A stretch of 16,605 bases of DNA, taken from CALELF01 sp045617925. Lineage in GTDB: Bacteria > Synergistota > Synergistia > Synergistales > Synergistaceae. The DNA lies in contig JAZLJR010000055.1 in NCBI GenBank assembly GCA_045617925.1, forward strand, positions 1 to 16,605. Reading direction: 5' to 3'. A model generated the notes under the pieces. It searched no databases. It was not told where the DNA came from and saw only the letters and a list, made by a program, of their open reading frames with translations. Below, in pieces: positions 1 to 7,488 of the stretch (the stretch's first letter is position 1; each line of letters opens with the position of its first letter). The position numbers and the translations under genes are program-made.

Positions 1-1577
1 GCAAGGTCTTCTGCCGTTTTCGGCCCGATGTTTGAAATACCTAGCGCATTTATCAAGGCTGACAAGGGGCGTTTTTTTGATTCCTCAATTGCTTCGGCAA
101 GGTTTGAAGCAGATTTTTCTCCCATCTTGTCCATGAGGGAATAGATTTTTATATCAGTTTTATAGATATCTGCGGCGTTTTTGAATACGCCTTTGTCTAT
201 CAATTGTGCCACAAGCTTTGTGCCAAGCCCTGTGATGTTCATAGCGTCACGTGAAGCAAAATATGCAAGCTTTTGCTTCAATTGTGCTGGGCAGGAACTA
301 TTTTGACAACGAATTGCGACTTCACCGCTGTTTTTTGCAACCTCTGCACCACAAACAGGGCAAATATTTGGAATAACAAAACGCGATACTTCTGGTGGTC
401 TTTTTTCTTTTTCTACACGAACTACCTCAGGAATAATTTCGCCCGCTTTTCTAACCCAAACAAAGTCACCAATACCGACGTCTAGCCTGTCTATCTCATC
501 TTGATTGTGAAGCGATGCACGACGAACAGTTGTTCCTGCAAGGCGGACGGGGTCAAACACAGCAGTTGGTGTCAGCACGCCAGTGCGCCCGACTGTCACT
601 TCAATATTTTGTATTTGAGTTAATTTTTCTTCCGGTGGAAACTTAAAGGCAATTGCCCAACGTGGTGCGTGGCTCGTAGCACCTAGGGAAGAACGGAGTG
701 CAATATCATTTAATTTTACAACAACACCATCTGTATCTATGGCATGAGAATGGCGAAGGTTTGCCCAGTTGTCAAGGTAGGAAATAATTTCTGCCTCGCA
801 AGTGGCAAGCGTGTGTGAGCCTTGGCAGGGAAGCCCGATATTTTGTATAAACTCAAGCATTTCCTTTTGTGTCTTTATGCCCCACTTTTCCGGCTCTACA
901 ACTTGATAGAAGAAAACTTTTAAATTTCTTTTTGCAGTTTCTCTTGTGTCGAGAGTGCGCAAGCTCCCTGCTGCAGCGTTTCTTGGGTTGGCAAAAAGGG
1001 TAAACCCCTCTTCCTCACGAGAAGCGTTTAATTTTTCAAAACCAATTTTATCTATACAGGCTTCGCCTCGCACTTCAAGACGACCGGAAAGATGCACCGG
1101 CAATTTTAAAGGGAGATTTTTTACGGTCTTTAGGTTTTCTGTGACATCTTCTCCGACAACTCCATTGCCACGTGTTGCTCCCTCCACAAAAACACCATCT
1201 TGAAAAATGCAGGAAACTGCCAGTCCGTCTATCTTTGGTTCACAAAGAAACTCGCAATTTGCACCAAAGTAATCATTTATTTTTGTGATAAATTCTGAGA
1301 GTGCTTCCTTGTTCAAGGCGTTATCAAGGCTCATCATTGGAATAGCGTGAGTGATTTTTTGGAAACCCTCTAAAATTTTGCCCCCCACCTTTTGCGTTGG
1401 TGAGTCCTGTGTTTTATACTCTGGAAATTGCTCTTCCAGCTGCTTCAATTCTGTAAAAAGCGTATCATATTCATAGTCAGAAATTTCTGGTGCATCGTTT
1501 GTATAATAAAGCCTTGAATGACGAGCTAATTCTTCTTGCAAAAATAAAATTCTTGTCCTTATTTCTTCTTGATTCAT
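1..1577 (-). CDS. ligA: NAD-dependent DNA ligase LigA, C-terminus cut by window edge
   Basis: Seals nicks with NAD+ in replication and repair. About 525 residues are visible, starting at the ATG at 1577-1575, which has a GGAGT ribosome-binding site at 1585-1589. The N-terminal domain Ia carries the NAD-binding pattern YYxxDxPxISDxEYD (residues 24-38). The adenylated lysine is K115 in KIDG, the same number as in E. coli LigA. The OB-fold region follows, then a four-cysteine zinc finger (C406, C409, C424, C429), then the start of the helix-hairpin-helix domain (ALGISNIGPKTAEDL) at the window edge. The rest of the HhH domain and the BRCT domain would lie to the left, outside the window. It follows the radical SAM gene after a 40-base gap and is probably the last visible gene of the minus-strand operon. 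No frameshift is seen. Identification is near certain. Confidence 0.97.
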   Translation of the reverse strand, partial: MNQEEIRTRILFLQEELARHSRLYYTNDAPEISDYEYDTLFTELKQLEEQFPEYKTQDSPTQKVGGKILEGFQKITHAIPMMSLDNALNKEALSEFITKINDYFGANCEFLCEPKIDGLAVSCIFQDGVFVEGATRGNGVVGEDVTENLKTVKNLPLKLPVHLSGRLEVRGEACIDKIGFEKLNASREEEGFTLFANPRNAAAGSLRTLDTRETAKRNLKVFFYQVVEPEKWGIKTQKEMLEFIQNIGLPCQGSHTLATCEAEIISYLDNWANLRHSHAIDTDGVVVKLNDIALRSSLGATSHAPRWAIAFKFPPEEKLTQIQNIEVTVGRTGVLTPTAVFDPVRLAGTTVRRASLHNQDEIDRLDVGIGDFVWVRKAGEIIPEVVRVEKEKRPPEVSRFVIPNICPVCGAEVAKNSGEVAIRCQNSSCPAQLKQKLAYFASRDAMNITGLGTKLVAQLIDKGVFKNAADIYKTDIKIYSLMDKMGEKSASNLAEAIEESKKRPLSALINALGISNIGPKTAEDL

Positions 1578-1617
1578 GGTTTTTACTCCAAATTTTTTTG
1601 TTAGTGAGCTTTGTTAT

Positions 1618-2916
1618 TTATTTGGTCATTCTGCACATATCTTTTAATTCTTGCAAAGTGTCCGGTGTCATATTTTTTGACACATAAGCTGTATAAACAG
1701 AATTGTTTTGCAAAAGCGGTTCATTTGCAATTTCTGGGTGAACCTCGCAAGCACGAATAAAATATGGTGTGCCTGGAATTGGTGAAAATTCTGCTAGCTT
1801 TGGTTTGCCACCAGCATTTTTTACAAATTTTATTGTATCTTTCACGCTCTCCACAGATTGGTTTGGAAGCCCAAGCAGGATATATGTTTCAATATCGTTT
1901 TGTGTGTAGCCTACGTGCGCTAAATTCTTGACTGCTTTTATATAATCTTCACATGCGACTTTACCGCTACTTGCCTGCTCAATTTCAAAATTTGTGCTTT
2001 CTAGTGAAAGTCGAAGAGTGCGAAAGTTGCACGTGGCAAAAACTTCGGCTGTCGCTTGTGTTATTTGACGAACATGGAGTCCGTTTGGTGTGTGAAGGGC
2101 AAAAGTGTCGCCATAAGTATCTTTCAAGGCTCGACATATTTTGAAAATATAATCTTCTTTTTGCAGGAGTAATGCATCATCGTAAAAAGCAAAATCTCTT
2201 GCCCCGAGCTTATATTGATATTCAAAATCTGCCAAGACGCTTTCAACATCACGGCGACGATAGTTTTTCCAAAGGATGTTTGAGGCACAATATTCACAGT
2301 TGAAAGGGCAACCGAAGGAAGTCATGAGGACGCCATAAGATAACTTCTGTGTTGAGTTAAAAGGATTATTGTAAAATTCCATAGCAGGATGTGGAGCGCT
2401 TGGAATAAAGTGACAGGAAATTTTATCTGCTCCGAGGGTCTTTGCGTGAGTTTGGCAAAGACTTGCATAAACACCGCCAAGAATTATTTTGCTCTTTGGA
2501 AAACAGGAACGCAAAATCTTTATTGTCTCTTGGACACCCAAATATTGATAGGTCATGGTGCTTGTTAAGAGGATATAATCAGGTTCTTCAACTTGTGACA
2601 GGAGCGTAAAAAATTCGTTCTTGCTAATACCAAAACGATTGAAGTGTCTTTTTATTTGAAGTTTTTCATAGGGAGAGGGCTTTGCCACCTCTTCTTTTTT
2701 TATTGTCTTTCTGCCAAATGTCTTGTCGCCAGTGGTACCAAAGGCAATGCAATCTATAAAAGAAACGGAATTTCTTGCCTTTAAACCTTCCATGATGTAA
2801 AGAAGTCCCAACGGTTTTGACCAGAGGTCAGCGTAGGCAAAATCATAAACTGGTGGTGCAATGGCAAGGATTCTTTTATCAACTGCTGTGTTGATAAAGG
2901 TTTGCATATCAAACAT
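1618..2916 (-). CDS. radical SAM protein with cobalamin-binding-like N-terminus
   Basis: A 432-residue protein. The [4Fe-4S]/S-adenosylmethionine motif CxxxCxxC is C203-P-F-N-C207-E-Y-C210, after a segment (LMTSFGCPFN) typical of the family. The first ~190 residues resemble the B12-binding-type Rossmann domain of this superclass: KRILAIAPPVYDF at the N-terminus, an ADLWSKPLGLLY segment, and ILGGVYASL near residue 145. I see no DxHxxG cobalamin-ligand motif, so B12 may bind base-off or not at all. The substrate cannot be read from the sequence. The start codon lies 2 bases after the stop of the BFD-like gene and has no good Shine-Dalgarno of its own, which points to translational coupling. That makes the small Fe-S protein the natural candidate electron donor or regulator. 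Superfamily assignment is strong; specific function is unknown. Confidence 0.88.
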   Translation of the reverse strand: MFDMQTFINTAVDKRILAIAPPVYDFAYADLWSKPLGLLYIMEGLKARNSVSFIDCIAFGTTGDKTFGRKTIKKEEVAKPSPYEKLQIKRHFNRFGISKNEFFTLLSQVEEPDYILLTSTMTYQYLGVQETIKILRSCFPKSKIILGGVYASLCQTHAKTLGADKISCHFIPSAPHPAMEFYNNPFNSTQKLSYGVLMTSFGCPFNCEYCASNILWKNYRRRDVESVLADFEYQYKLGARDFAFYDDALLLQKEDYIFKICRALKDTYGDTFALHTPNGLHVRQITQATAEVFATCNFRTLRLSLESTNFEIEQASSGKVACEDYIKAVKNLAHVGYTQNDIETYILLGLPNQSVESVKDTIKFVKNAGGKPKLAEFSPIPGTPYFIRACEVHPEIANEPLLQNNSVYTAYVSKNMTPDTLQELKDMCRMTK

Positions 2917-2918
2917 TG

Positions 2919-3194
2919 TTAAACTTTATCGCGATCGTGTGTGTGCTTCATGAGTTCAAAAAGCGGTGCATAAATTTTAAGCAGAGCTTTTATATTTTCG
3001 TCACATAGTCTGCCACTTGTATTTTTATTAGCACAGGAGCCATCACAAGAAAAACCTATGTCCTCTTTCACCTTTTGCAAGGTGTCAGCGCCATTTGTAA
3101 TAGAGGCAAGCACATTGCGTTTTGTTATATTGTTCTTTGAGCAGACGAGGTCATTCTCCCTTGCATCTTGCCAAAGTGAAAGTAAGTCTACCAT
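2919..3194 (-). CDS. small BFD-like [2Fe-2S]-binding-domain protein
   Basis: A 91-residue protein if it starts at the ATG 3194-3192. I prefer this start because AAGGA (3201-3205) lies 6 bases upstream. An ATG at 3209 would add five residues but overlaps that ribosome-binding site. The core follows the bacterioferritin-associated-ferredoxin pattern: a first Cys (C18), then ITKRNVLASITNGADTLQKV, which matches the VTxxxIxxAIxxGAxTLxxV helix signature, then C50, C54 and C64 in FSCDGSC and GRLC. Canonical BFD domains have CxC before the helix, whereas here one Cys precedes it and C64 may be the fourth ligand. The C-terminus is basic and His-rich (MKHTHDRDKV). The gene is coupled to the downstream radical SAM gene by a 2-base gap. 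Fold assignment is by pattern only; ligation of a cluster is inferred. Confidence 0.72.
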   Translation of the reverse strand: MVDLLSLWQDARENDLVCSKNNITKRNVLASITNGADTLQKVKEDIGFSCDGSCANKNTSGRLCDENIKALLKIYAPLFELMKHTHDRDKV

Positions 3195-3229
3195 TTCAGT
3201 TCCTTCCATATTCTAAGATTACGAAAAGA

Positions 3230-3257
3230 ATTATACAAGCAATGTATATTTTTTCAA
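3230..3257 (-). promoter_or_regulatory. sigma-70-type promoter for the BFD/radical SAM/ligA operon
   Basis: Read on the minus strand, TTGAAA (3257-3252) is followed after 16 bases by a consensus TATAAT (3235-3230). Transcription would begin near 3223, leaving a leader of about 28 bases before the ATG at 3194. This is the best-matching promoter in the window. It is divergent from the fabD promoter, with the two core elements less than 10 bases apart. Confidence 0.7.
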
Positions 3258-3264
3258 GCAAAAC

Positions 3265-3294
3265 TTGATAACTTATGCTACAATATACGATAAT
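3265..3294 (+). promoter_or_regulatory. probable promoter for the fabD operon
   Basis: Two overlapping readings are possible. One is TTGATA (3265-3270), an 18-base spacer and GATAAT (3289-3294). The other is an extended -10, TGcTACAAT (3276-3284), without a good -35. The stretch TATGCTACAATA here recurs exactly in the promoter at 11089-11100, which favours the extended -10 reading. No FapR- or FabT-type operator palindrome is evident. Confidence 0.5.
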
Positions 3295-3316
3295 TTTTGC
3301 GAAGGGGCTTTGTTGT

Positions 3317-4273
3317 ATGAGCAATTTGAAATATGCAATAATTTTTCCAGGTCAAGGCGCACAAGAGCCTGGAATGGGAAGAGAAATTTTTGAAAACTAT
3401 CCTGCCGCTCGTCAGGTTTTTGAAGAAGCAGACAAGGCACTTGGGTTTTCTCTTTCTGACAAAATTTTCAATGGAACGCAGGAAGAGCTAGGGCTTACAG
3501 AGATAACACAACCAGCAATTCTTACTGTAAGCATTGCGGCGTTTCGTGCCCTGTCCTCCGAGCTTGGTGAGACACCTGTTCCTCTTTGTATGGCAGGCCA
3601 TAGTCTTGGCGAATATACTGCCCTTGTGGCAAGCGGAGTTATTTCTATGGTTGATGGTGTGCGTCTTGTCAGCCGTCGTGGAAATTTGATGCAAAATGCA
3701 GTGCCTGTTGGCAAGGGTGCAATGGCAGCTGTGCTAGGACTTTCTCTTGAAGAGGTTTCCAAGGTTTGTGCGAAGGTTGCAAATGGTCAGGTTGTTGCTC
3801 CGGCAAATATAAATTTGCCAACCCAAATAGTTATTTCTGGTCATACGGATGCTGTTATGCGAGCTCTTGACTATATTGCGAAAAATTATACAGCACGCAC
3901 TCGGTTGTTAAAAGTTAGCTGCCCATGCCATTCTGCGCTTCTTGAGCTAACAGCTACGGAATTGGAAAAAGAATTTATGAAGGTTGAGAGTTGGTCTAAT
4001 CCCTCTTGTCCAATAATCTCCAATGTATCAGGCACAGCTTTAAGCAATGTAGAAGACATAAAGCGTGCGTTATACAAGCAGATTTTCTCTCCTGTTCAAT
4101 GGGTTGCCAGTGTGTTTGAAATGGAGAGACTTGGTGTTGAAAATTATATAGAGCTTGGTCCTGGAAAGGTCTTGTCAAGCATTGTGAAAAAACTTTGTAG
4201 TGACAAAACACCTATCTATGGTTCAACTGTAGAGAAAATTAAAGAAATAGCAGACCTTATAAGGAGCAAATAA
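3317..4273 (+). CDS. fabD: malonyl-CoA:ACP transacylase FabD
   Basis: Transfers malonyl from CoA to acyl carrier protein for fatty acid synthesis (cytoplasm). The protein is 318 residues from the ATG at 3317, chosen because AAGGGG (3302-3307) sits just upstream. A frame-open ATG at 3275 lies inside the promoter and lacks a ribosome-binding site. Motifs in order are PGQGAQEPGMG at the N-terminus, nucleophile S96 in GHSLGEYTAL, GRRG-type malonyl-binding arginine (SRRGNLMQ), GKGAMAAVLGL, NINLPTQIVISG and catalytic H205 in CPCHSALL. Length is normal for FabD. The gene runs directly into fabG, and the fabG ribosome-binding site (AAGGAG, 4261-4266) lies in its last codons. The usual partners acpP, fabF and fabH are not in the window. 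Confidence 0.96.
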   Translation: MSNLKYAIIFPGQGAQEPGMGREIFENYPAARQVFEEADKALGFSLSDKIFNGTQEELGLTEITQPAILTVSIAAFRALSSELGETPVPLCMAGHSLGEYTALVASGVISMVDGVRLVSRRGNLMQNAVPVGKGAMAAVLGLSLEEVSKVCAKVANGQVVAPANINLPTQIVISGHTDAVMRALDYIAKNYTARTRLLKVSCPCHSALLELTATELEKEFMKVESWSNPSCPIISNVSGTALSNVEDIKRALYKQIFSPVQWVASVFEMERLGVENYIELGPGKVLSSIVKKLCSDKTPIYGSTVEKIKEIADLIRSK

Positions 4274-5023
4274 ATGACAAAAGATGGCAAAAAAATTGCT
4301 CTAGTTACTGGTGGGACAAGAGGCATTGGGCGCGGAATTGCAAAAAAACTTGCGTCGGACGGCTGCTTTGTTATTGTGAATTTTGCCAGTAGTGATGCAG
4401 CGGCAAAGGAACTTTTAGCGGAACTTGAGTCAAAAGGACAAAAGGGACGTGCTTATAAGTGCAATGTGTCGCAAGAGGCAGAGGTCGCTAAAATGTTTTC
4501 ACTCGTAGAGCAAGAGTGTGGCAGCATTGATATATTGATTGCGAATGCAGGAATTACTCGTGACACTCTAATAATGAGAATGAAAGATGAAGCTTGGCAT
4601 GATGTAATAGAGACGAACTTGTCTTCGCTATTTTATTTAACAAAAGCAGTGCTCCGTAACATGATGAAGAATCGTTTTGGTCGTATTATTGCAATTTCTT
4701 CCATCGTTGGAATGATGGGCAATGCCGGGCAGTCCAATTATGCAGCATCAAAGGCCGGTGTGATAGGTTACATTAAATCTTTGGCAAAAGAAGTTGCAAG
4801 TCGTGGTATAACAGCAAATGTTGTTGCCCCTGGCTTTATTGCAACAGATATGACAGCCACATTGCCAGATGCCATAAAAGAAGCAAGTATCCAGCGTATA
4901 CCTAATGGCAGAGCCGGCACTGCAGAGGACGTTGCAAATGTTGTTTCTTTCTTGGCAAATGATGCCTCAAACTACATACAAGGGCAAGTGATTACGGTTG
5001 ATGGAGGCATGAGCCTCGGTTAA
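4274..5023 (+). CDS. fabG: 3-oxoacyl-[ACP] reductase FabG
   Basis: NADPH-dependent reduction of 3-ketoacyl-ACP in fatty acid elongation. The protein has 249 residues, the usual FabG length. It is a short-chain dehydrogenase with cofactor motif TGGTRGIG (residues 12-19), NAG at 91-93, and the catalytic set N115, S143, Y156 and K160 (YAASK), spaced as in E. coli FabG. It also has PGFIATDM and the C-terminal VDGGMSLG typical of true FabG rather than a generic SDR. Its ATG begins on the base after the fabD stop (TAA|ATG) and uses AAGGAG within fabD, so the two are translationally coupled and probably made in fixed ratio. Confidence 0.95.
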   Translation: MTKDGKKIALVTGGTRGIGRGIAKKLASDGCFVIVNFASSDAAAKELLAELESKGQKGRAYKCNVSQEAEVAKMFSLVEQECGSIDILIANAGITRDTLIMRMKDEAWHDVIETNLSSLFYLTKAVLRNMMKNRFGRIIAISSIVGMMGNAGQSNYAASKAGVIGYIKSLAKEVASRGITANVVAPGFIATDMTATLPDAIKEASIQRIPNGRAGTAEDVANVVSFLANDASNYIQGQVITVDGGMSLG

Positions 5024-5072
5024 TGTGAGTTTTTATAAAAGGATTAGAATTTTTTAGCAAAGGAGTGCTAAT

Positions 5073-6116
5073 ATGTTTAATAGAGATATTGGAATAGACC
5101 TCGGAACTGCTGTGGTTCTTGTTTATATGAAGGGCAAGGGAATTGTTTTGCGTGAGCCTTCCGTTGTTGCTGTTAATCAAAGTAACAAAAAAATTATTGC
5201 AGTTGGAGAAGAGGCAAAAATAACGATAGGAAGAACTCCTGGCAGTATTACGGCTGTCAGGCCACTTCGTGATGGAGTTATTGCAAACTATACTATGACT
5301 AGAGCAATGCTTTCTTATTTTATGAAGAGAGTGTTAAAAGGCTTTGAAAGATTTTCTCGTCACCGCCTTGTAATTGGTGTTCCGTCTGGTGCAACAGATG
5401 TTGAGCGTCGTGCTGCATTAGAAGCAGCAGTCGCTGCTGGAGCAGGAGAAGCTTATTTAATTGAAGAACCATTAGCAGCAGCAATAGGAGCTGACTTGCC
5501 CGTGGCTGAGCCAATTGGTAGTATGGTTGTTGACATAGGTGGTGGTACGACAGACGTTGCTGTCATTTCTCTTGGTGGCATTGTTGAGGGTGCTAGCCTC
5601 CGAGTTGCAGGAGATAGGTTTGATTCAGAAATTGCCCGTTATATTAAGAAAAAGTACCACATAGAGGTTGGTGACCAGACAATCGAAGCAATTAAGAAAG
5701 AAATTGCTACTGTTGAAGCTGGGGTTAAGCCGAGTATGGATAGTAGAGAAGTTCGTGGAAGAGACACGATTTCCGGACTTCCAACAAAGCTAGTTATCAC
5801 GTCTGATGATGTTCTGGTAGCTCTTGATGATGCGATTAATCAAATTATACAAGCGATAAAACAGGTTTTTCAAAACACGGCTCCGGAACTTGCTTCTGAT
5901 ATTTTGGAACATGGGATTCTTTTAACTGGTGGTGGTGCATATTTAACTGGGTTGCCAGAAAGAATAAAAAGAGAAACTGGTGTTTTTGCACGTGTTGCCG
6001 AAGATGCGGAAGATTGTGTTGCAAGGGGGACTGGTAAGGTTCTAGAGTCGCTTGACTTCTTCTCAAGGTGTGGTGCAGTTTATTCTGGAAATTCTTCAAA
6101 CTATATGAAGTATTAA
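5073..6116 (+). CDS. mreB: rod-shape cytoskeletal protein MreB/Mbl family
   Basis: Actin-like ATPase that polymerises under the inner membrane and directs lateral cell-wall synthesis. The protein has 347 residues, with a strong AAAGGAG ribosome-binding site (5059-5065). The actin-fold signature is complete: phosphate-1 loop IGIDLGTAVVLVY (6-18), E131 in LIEEPLAAAIGA (catalytic region), phosphate-2 loop VVDIGGGTTDVAVIS (152-166) and adenosine loop GILLTGGGAYL (281-291). The short N-terminus (MFNRDIG) lacks an amphipathic helix. The last ~17 residues (from about 331) are a polar, low-complexity tail beyond the conserved domain. The gene lies 49 bases after fabG with no mreC/mreD neighbours, so it may be an extra or Mbl-type paralogue rather than the main mreB. 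Family is certain; the paralogue name is not. Confidence 0.93.
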   Translation: MFNRDIGIDLGTAVVLVYMKGKGIVLREPSVVAVNQSNKKIIAVGEEAKITIGRTPGSITAVRPLRDGVIANYTMTRAMLSYFMKRVLKGFERFSRHRLVIGVPSGATDVERRAALEAAVAAGAGEAYLIEEPLAAAIGADLPVAEPIGSMVVDIGGGTTDVAVISLGGIVEGASLRVAGDRFDSEIARYIKKKYHIEVGDQTIEAIKKEIATVEAGVKPSMDSREVRGRDTISGLPTKLVITSDDVLVALDDAINQIIQAIKQVFQNTAPELASDILEHGILLTGGGAYLTGLPERIKRETGVFARVAEDAEDCVARGTGKVLESLDFFSRCGAVYSGNSSNYMKY

Positions 6117-6559
6117 TGGATAAAAAAGATAACAAAAAAACAATTGGTTTTTGGTGTAATGATGGTGTCTATTTTACCTGTAAAATGTGTGGAAAATGTT
6201 GCGGGGGCGAGACAGGCTTCATCTGGCTTTCAGAAGATGAAAAGCAAGCAATAGCAGGTTATCTTGGCATTACAAAAGAGAAACTAGAAAAATTATATTT
6301 GAATTATGCCAAAGAAAAGTGGAGTATAAAGGAACTGCCAAGCGAAGAAAATTATGACTGTATTTTTTTGAAAAACGGTCGTTGCTACATTTATCCTGTA
6401 AGACCAAGTCAGTGCAGAGAGTTTCCTTTTTGGAAAACGATGCTTTATGACAAGGAAGAATGGGATTTTTATGCTTCCCGTTGTCCAGGAATGAATAGTG
6501 GTAAATATTACACCCTGAAAGAATTACAAAAAATAATAAAAGAACAAGAAACAAAATAA
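6116..6559 (+). CDS. YkgJ-family cysteine-cluster (CxxCxxCC) protein
   Basis: A 147-residue protein of the putative zinc/iron-chelating CxxCxxCC family. Its ATG overlaps the mreB stop by one base (TAATG) and there is no convincing ribosome-binding site, so translation is probably coupled to mreB. An upstream in-frame ATG at 6068 lies inside mreB and is unlikely. Visible ligands are C14, C22-x2-C25-x2-C28-C29 (CKMCGKCCGG), C82 in DCIFL, C90 in GRCYIYPVRPSQC with C100, and C123 in SRCPG. The YPVRPxxCRxFPFW segment is the family hallmark. Biochemical role is unknown for the family; metal or Fe-S binding is inferred from the cysteines. It is an odd partner for mreB. Confidence 0.88.
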   Translation: MDKKDNKKTIGFWCNDGVYFTCKMCGKCCGGETGFIWLSEDEKQAIAGYLGITKEKLEKLYLNYAKEKWSIKELPSEENYDCIFLKNGRCYIYPVRPSQCREFPFWKTMLYDKEEWDFYASRCPGMNSGKYYTLKELQKIIKEQETK

Positions 6560-6577
6560 AAAGTTAGAGGCAAAAAA

Positions 6578-7408
6578 ATGAAACGTTTAATAACAATTCA
6601 GGATTTTTCTTGTGTTGGGCGTTGCTCTTTGACTGTTGCATTACCGATTATTTCTGCTTGTGGTGTGGAGTGTGCGGCACTCCCCACGGCACTATTGTCA
6701 AACCATACCGCCTTTTCAGATTTTACATTTTGCGATTTAACAAATGAGTATTCGCCAATAGTTGATATGTGGAGCAAGTTGTCACTTGACTTTGATGCAG
6801 TTTATACTGGTTACCTTGGTTCACAAAACCTTGTGAAGCAGACCGTAAGCTTTATTGAATCACAGGCAAAGCGTGGCACGCAAATTTTTATTGACCCTGC
6901 TATGGGTGACTACGGCAGGTTATATACAGGTTTTGATCAAGAATATGCGGACAGGACACGTGAAATGTGTCGTGGTGCCTATATGGTGCTTCCAAACATT
7001 ACAGAAGCCTGTTTCATGCTCCATGAAGAATACAAAGAAAGTTATAACGAAGACTACATAAAACATCTTCTTACCCGTTTGTCTGAGCTTGGAGTTAAGA
7101 AATCTGTCTTAACTGGCATAGGCTTTGCAAAGGACAAAATAGGCTTTTATATGTATGACGCAGAGTCAAAGGAATTCTCTCATTACTATGGTTCAAAGCT
7201 CCCCTTTGCTTACCATGGCACCGGTGACATATTCAGTTCCGTTGCTGTGGGAGCAGCGCTTCGTGGCAAGAGTGATTTTGAGGCTTTAAAGATGGCGACA
7301 GATTTTACATACCTATCTATGAAATACACGAGGGACGATGAGGCTCGTCGTGATTATGGTGTCAATTTTGAAGAGGCGCTGCCTTATTTGATAGAAAACC
7401 TTAAATAA
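6578..7408 (+). CDS. pyridoxal/pyridoxamine kinase (PdxY/PdxK-like)
   Basis: Phosphorylates B6 vitamers (pyridoxal, pyridoxamine, pyridoxine) in salvage to pyridoxal phosphate. The protein has 276 residues and a ribokinase-like fold. The N-terminal ITIQDFSCVGRCSLTVALP and LPTALLSNHTAF are typical of the B6 kinase branch. DAVYTGYLGS (residues 73-82), FIDPAMGD (104-111) and VLPNITEACFML (137-148) follow. The anion-hole/catalytic motif GTGD (214-217, base D217) is intact. A GAGG ribosome-binding site lies 7 bases before the ATG. It is the last gene of the fabD operon, 18 bases after the cysteine-cluster gene, and is followed directly by a terminator. Which vitamer is preferred cannot be told from sequence. 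Confidence 0.9.
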   Translation: MKRLITIQDFSCVGRCSLTVALPIISACGVECAALPTALLSNHTAFSDFTFCDLTNEYSPIVDMWSKLSLDFDAVYTGYLGSQNLVKQTVSFIESQAKRGTQIFIDPAMGDYGRLYTGFDQEYADRTREMCRGAYMVLPNITEACFMLHEEYKESYNEDYIKHLLTRLSELGVKKSVLTGIGFAKDKIGFYMYDAESKEFSHYYGSKLPFAYHGTGDIFSSVAVGAALRGKSDFEALKMATDFTYLSMKYTRDDEARRDYGVNFEEALPYLIENLK

Positions 7409-7410
7409 TA

Positions 7411-7446
7411 AAAAAGCCACAGGCAGTAGATGCTTTGTGGCTTTTT
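7411..7446 (+). terminator. intrinsic terminator of the fabD-to-B6-kinase operon
   Basis: Arms AAAAAGCCACA (7411-7421) and TGTGGCTTTTT (7436-7446) form an 11-bp stem ending in a U-tract. A short GCA/TGC pairing lies inside the loop. It starts 2 bases after the kinase stop codon. The A/T symmetry would also let it work on the minus strand. Confidence 0.85.
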
Positions 7447-7488
7447 ATTTATCCTAGTTACTTTGTTATATGAAAATTGGAGAAAAAT

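Noticed and set aside
946..1203. Plus-strand open frame inside ligA
   Set aside because: The minus strand codes continuously for LigA through here, including the active-site region. This is a shadow frame.
3275..3316. FabD start at the upstream ATG (3275)
   Set aside because: It would lie within the promoter and add a non-conserved hydrophobic stretch; AAGGGG before 3317 fits the normal FabD N-terminus.
3412..3762. 116-codon open frame antisense to fabD
   Set aside because: Fully inside a convincing fabD with intact motifs; no ribosome-binding site and low-complexity Ser/Arg/Pro-rich translation.
5024..5072. Separate promoter for mreB (TAGAAT at about 5045-5050)
   Set aside because: No acceptable -35 at the right distance; read-through from fabG is simpler.
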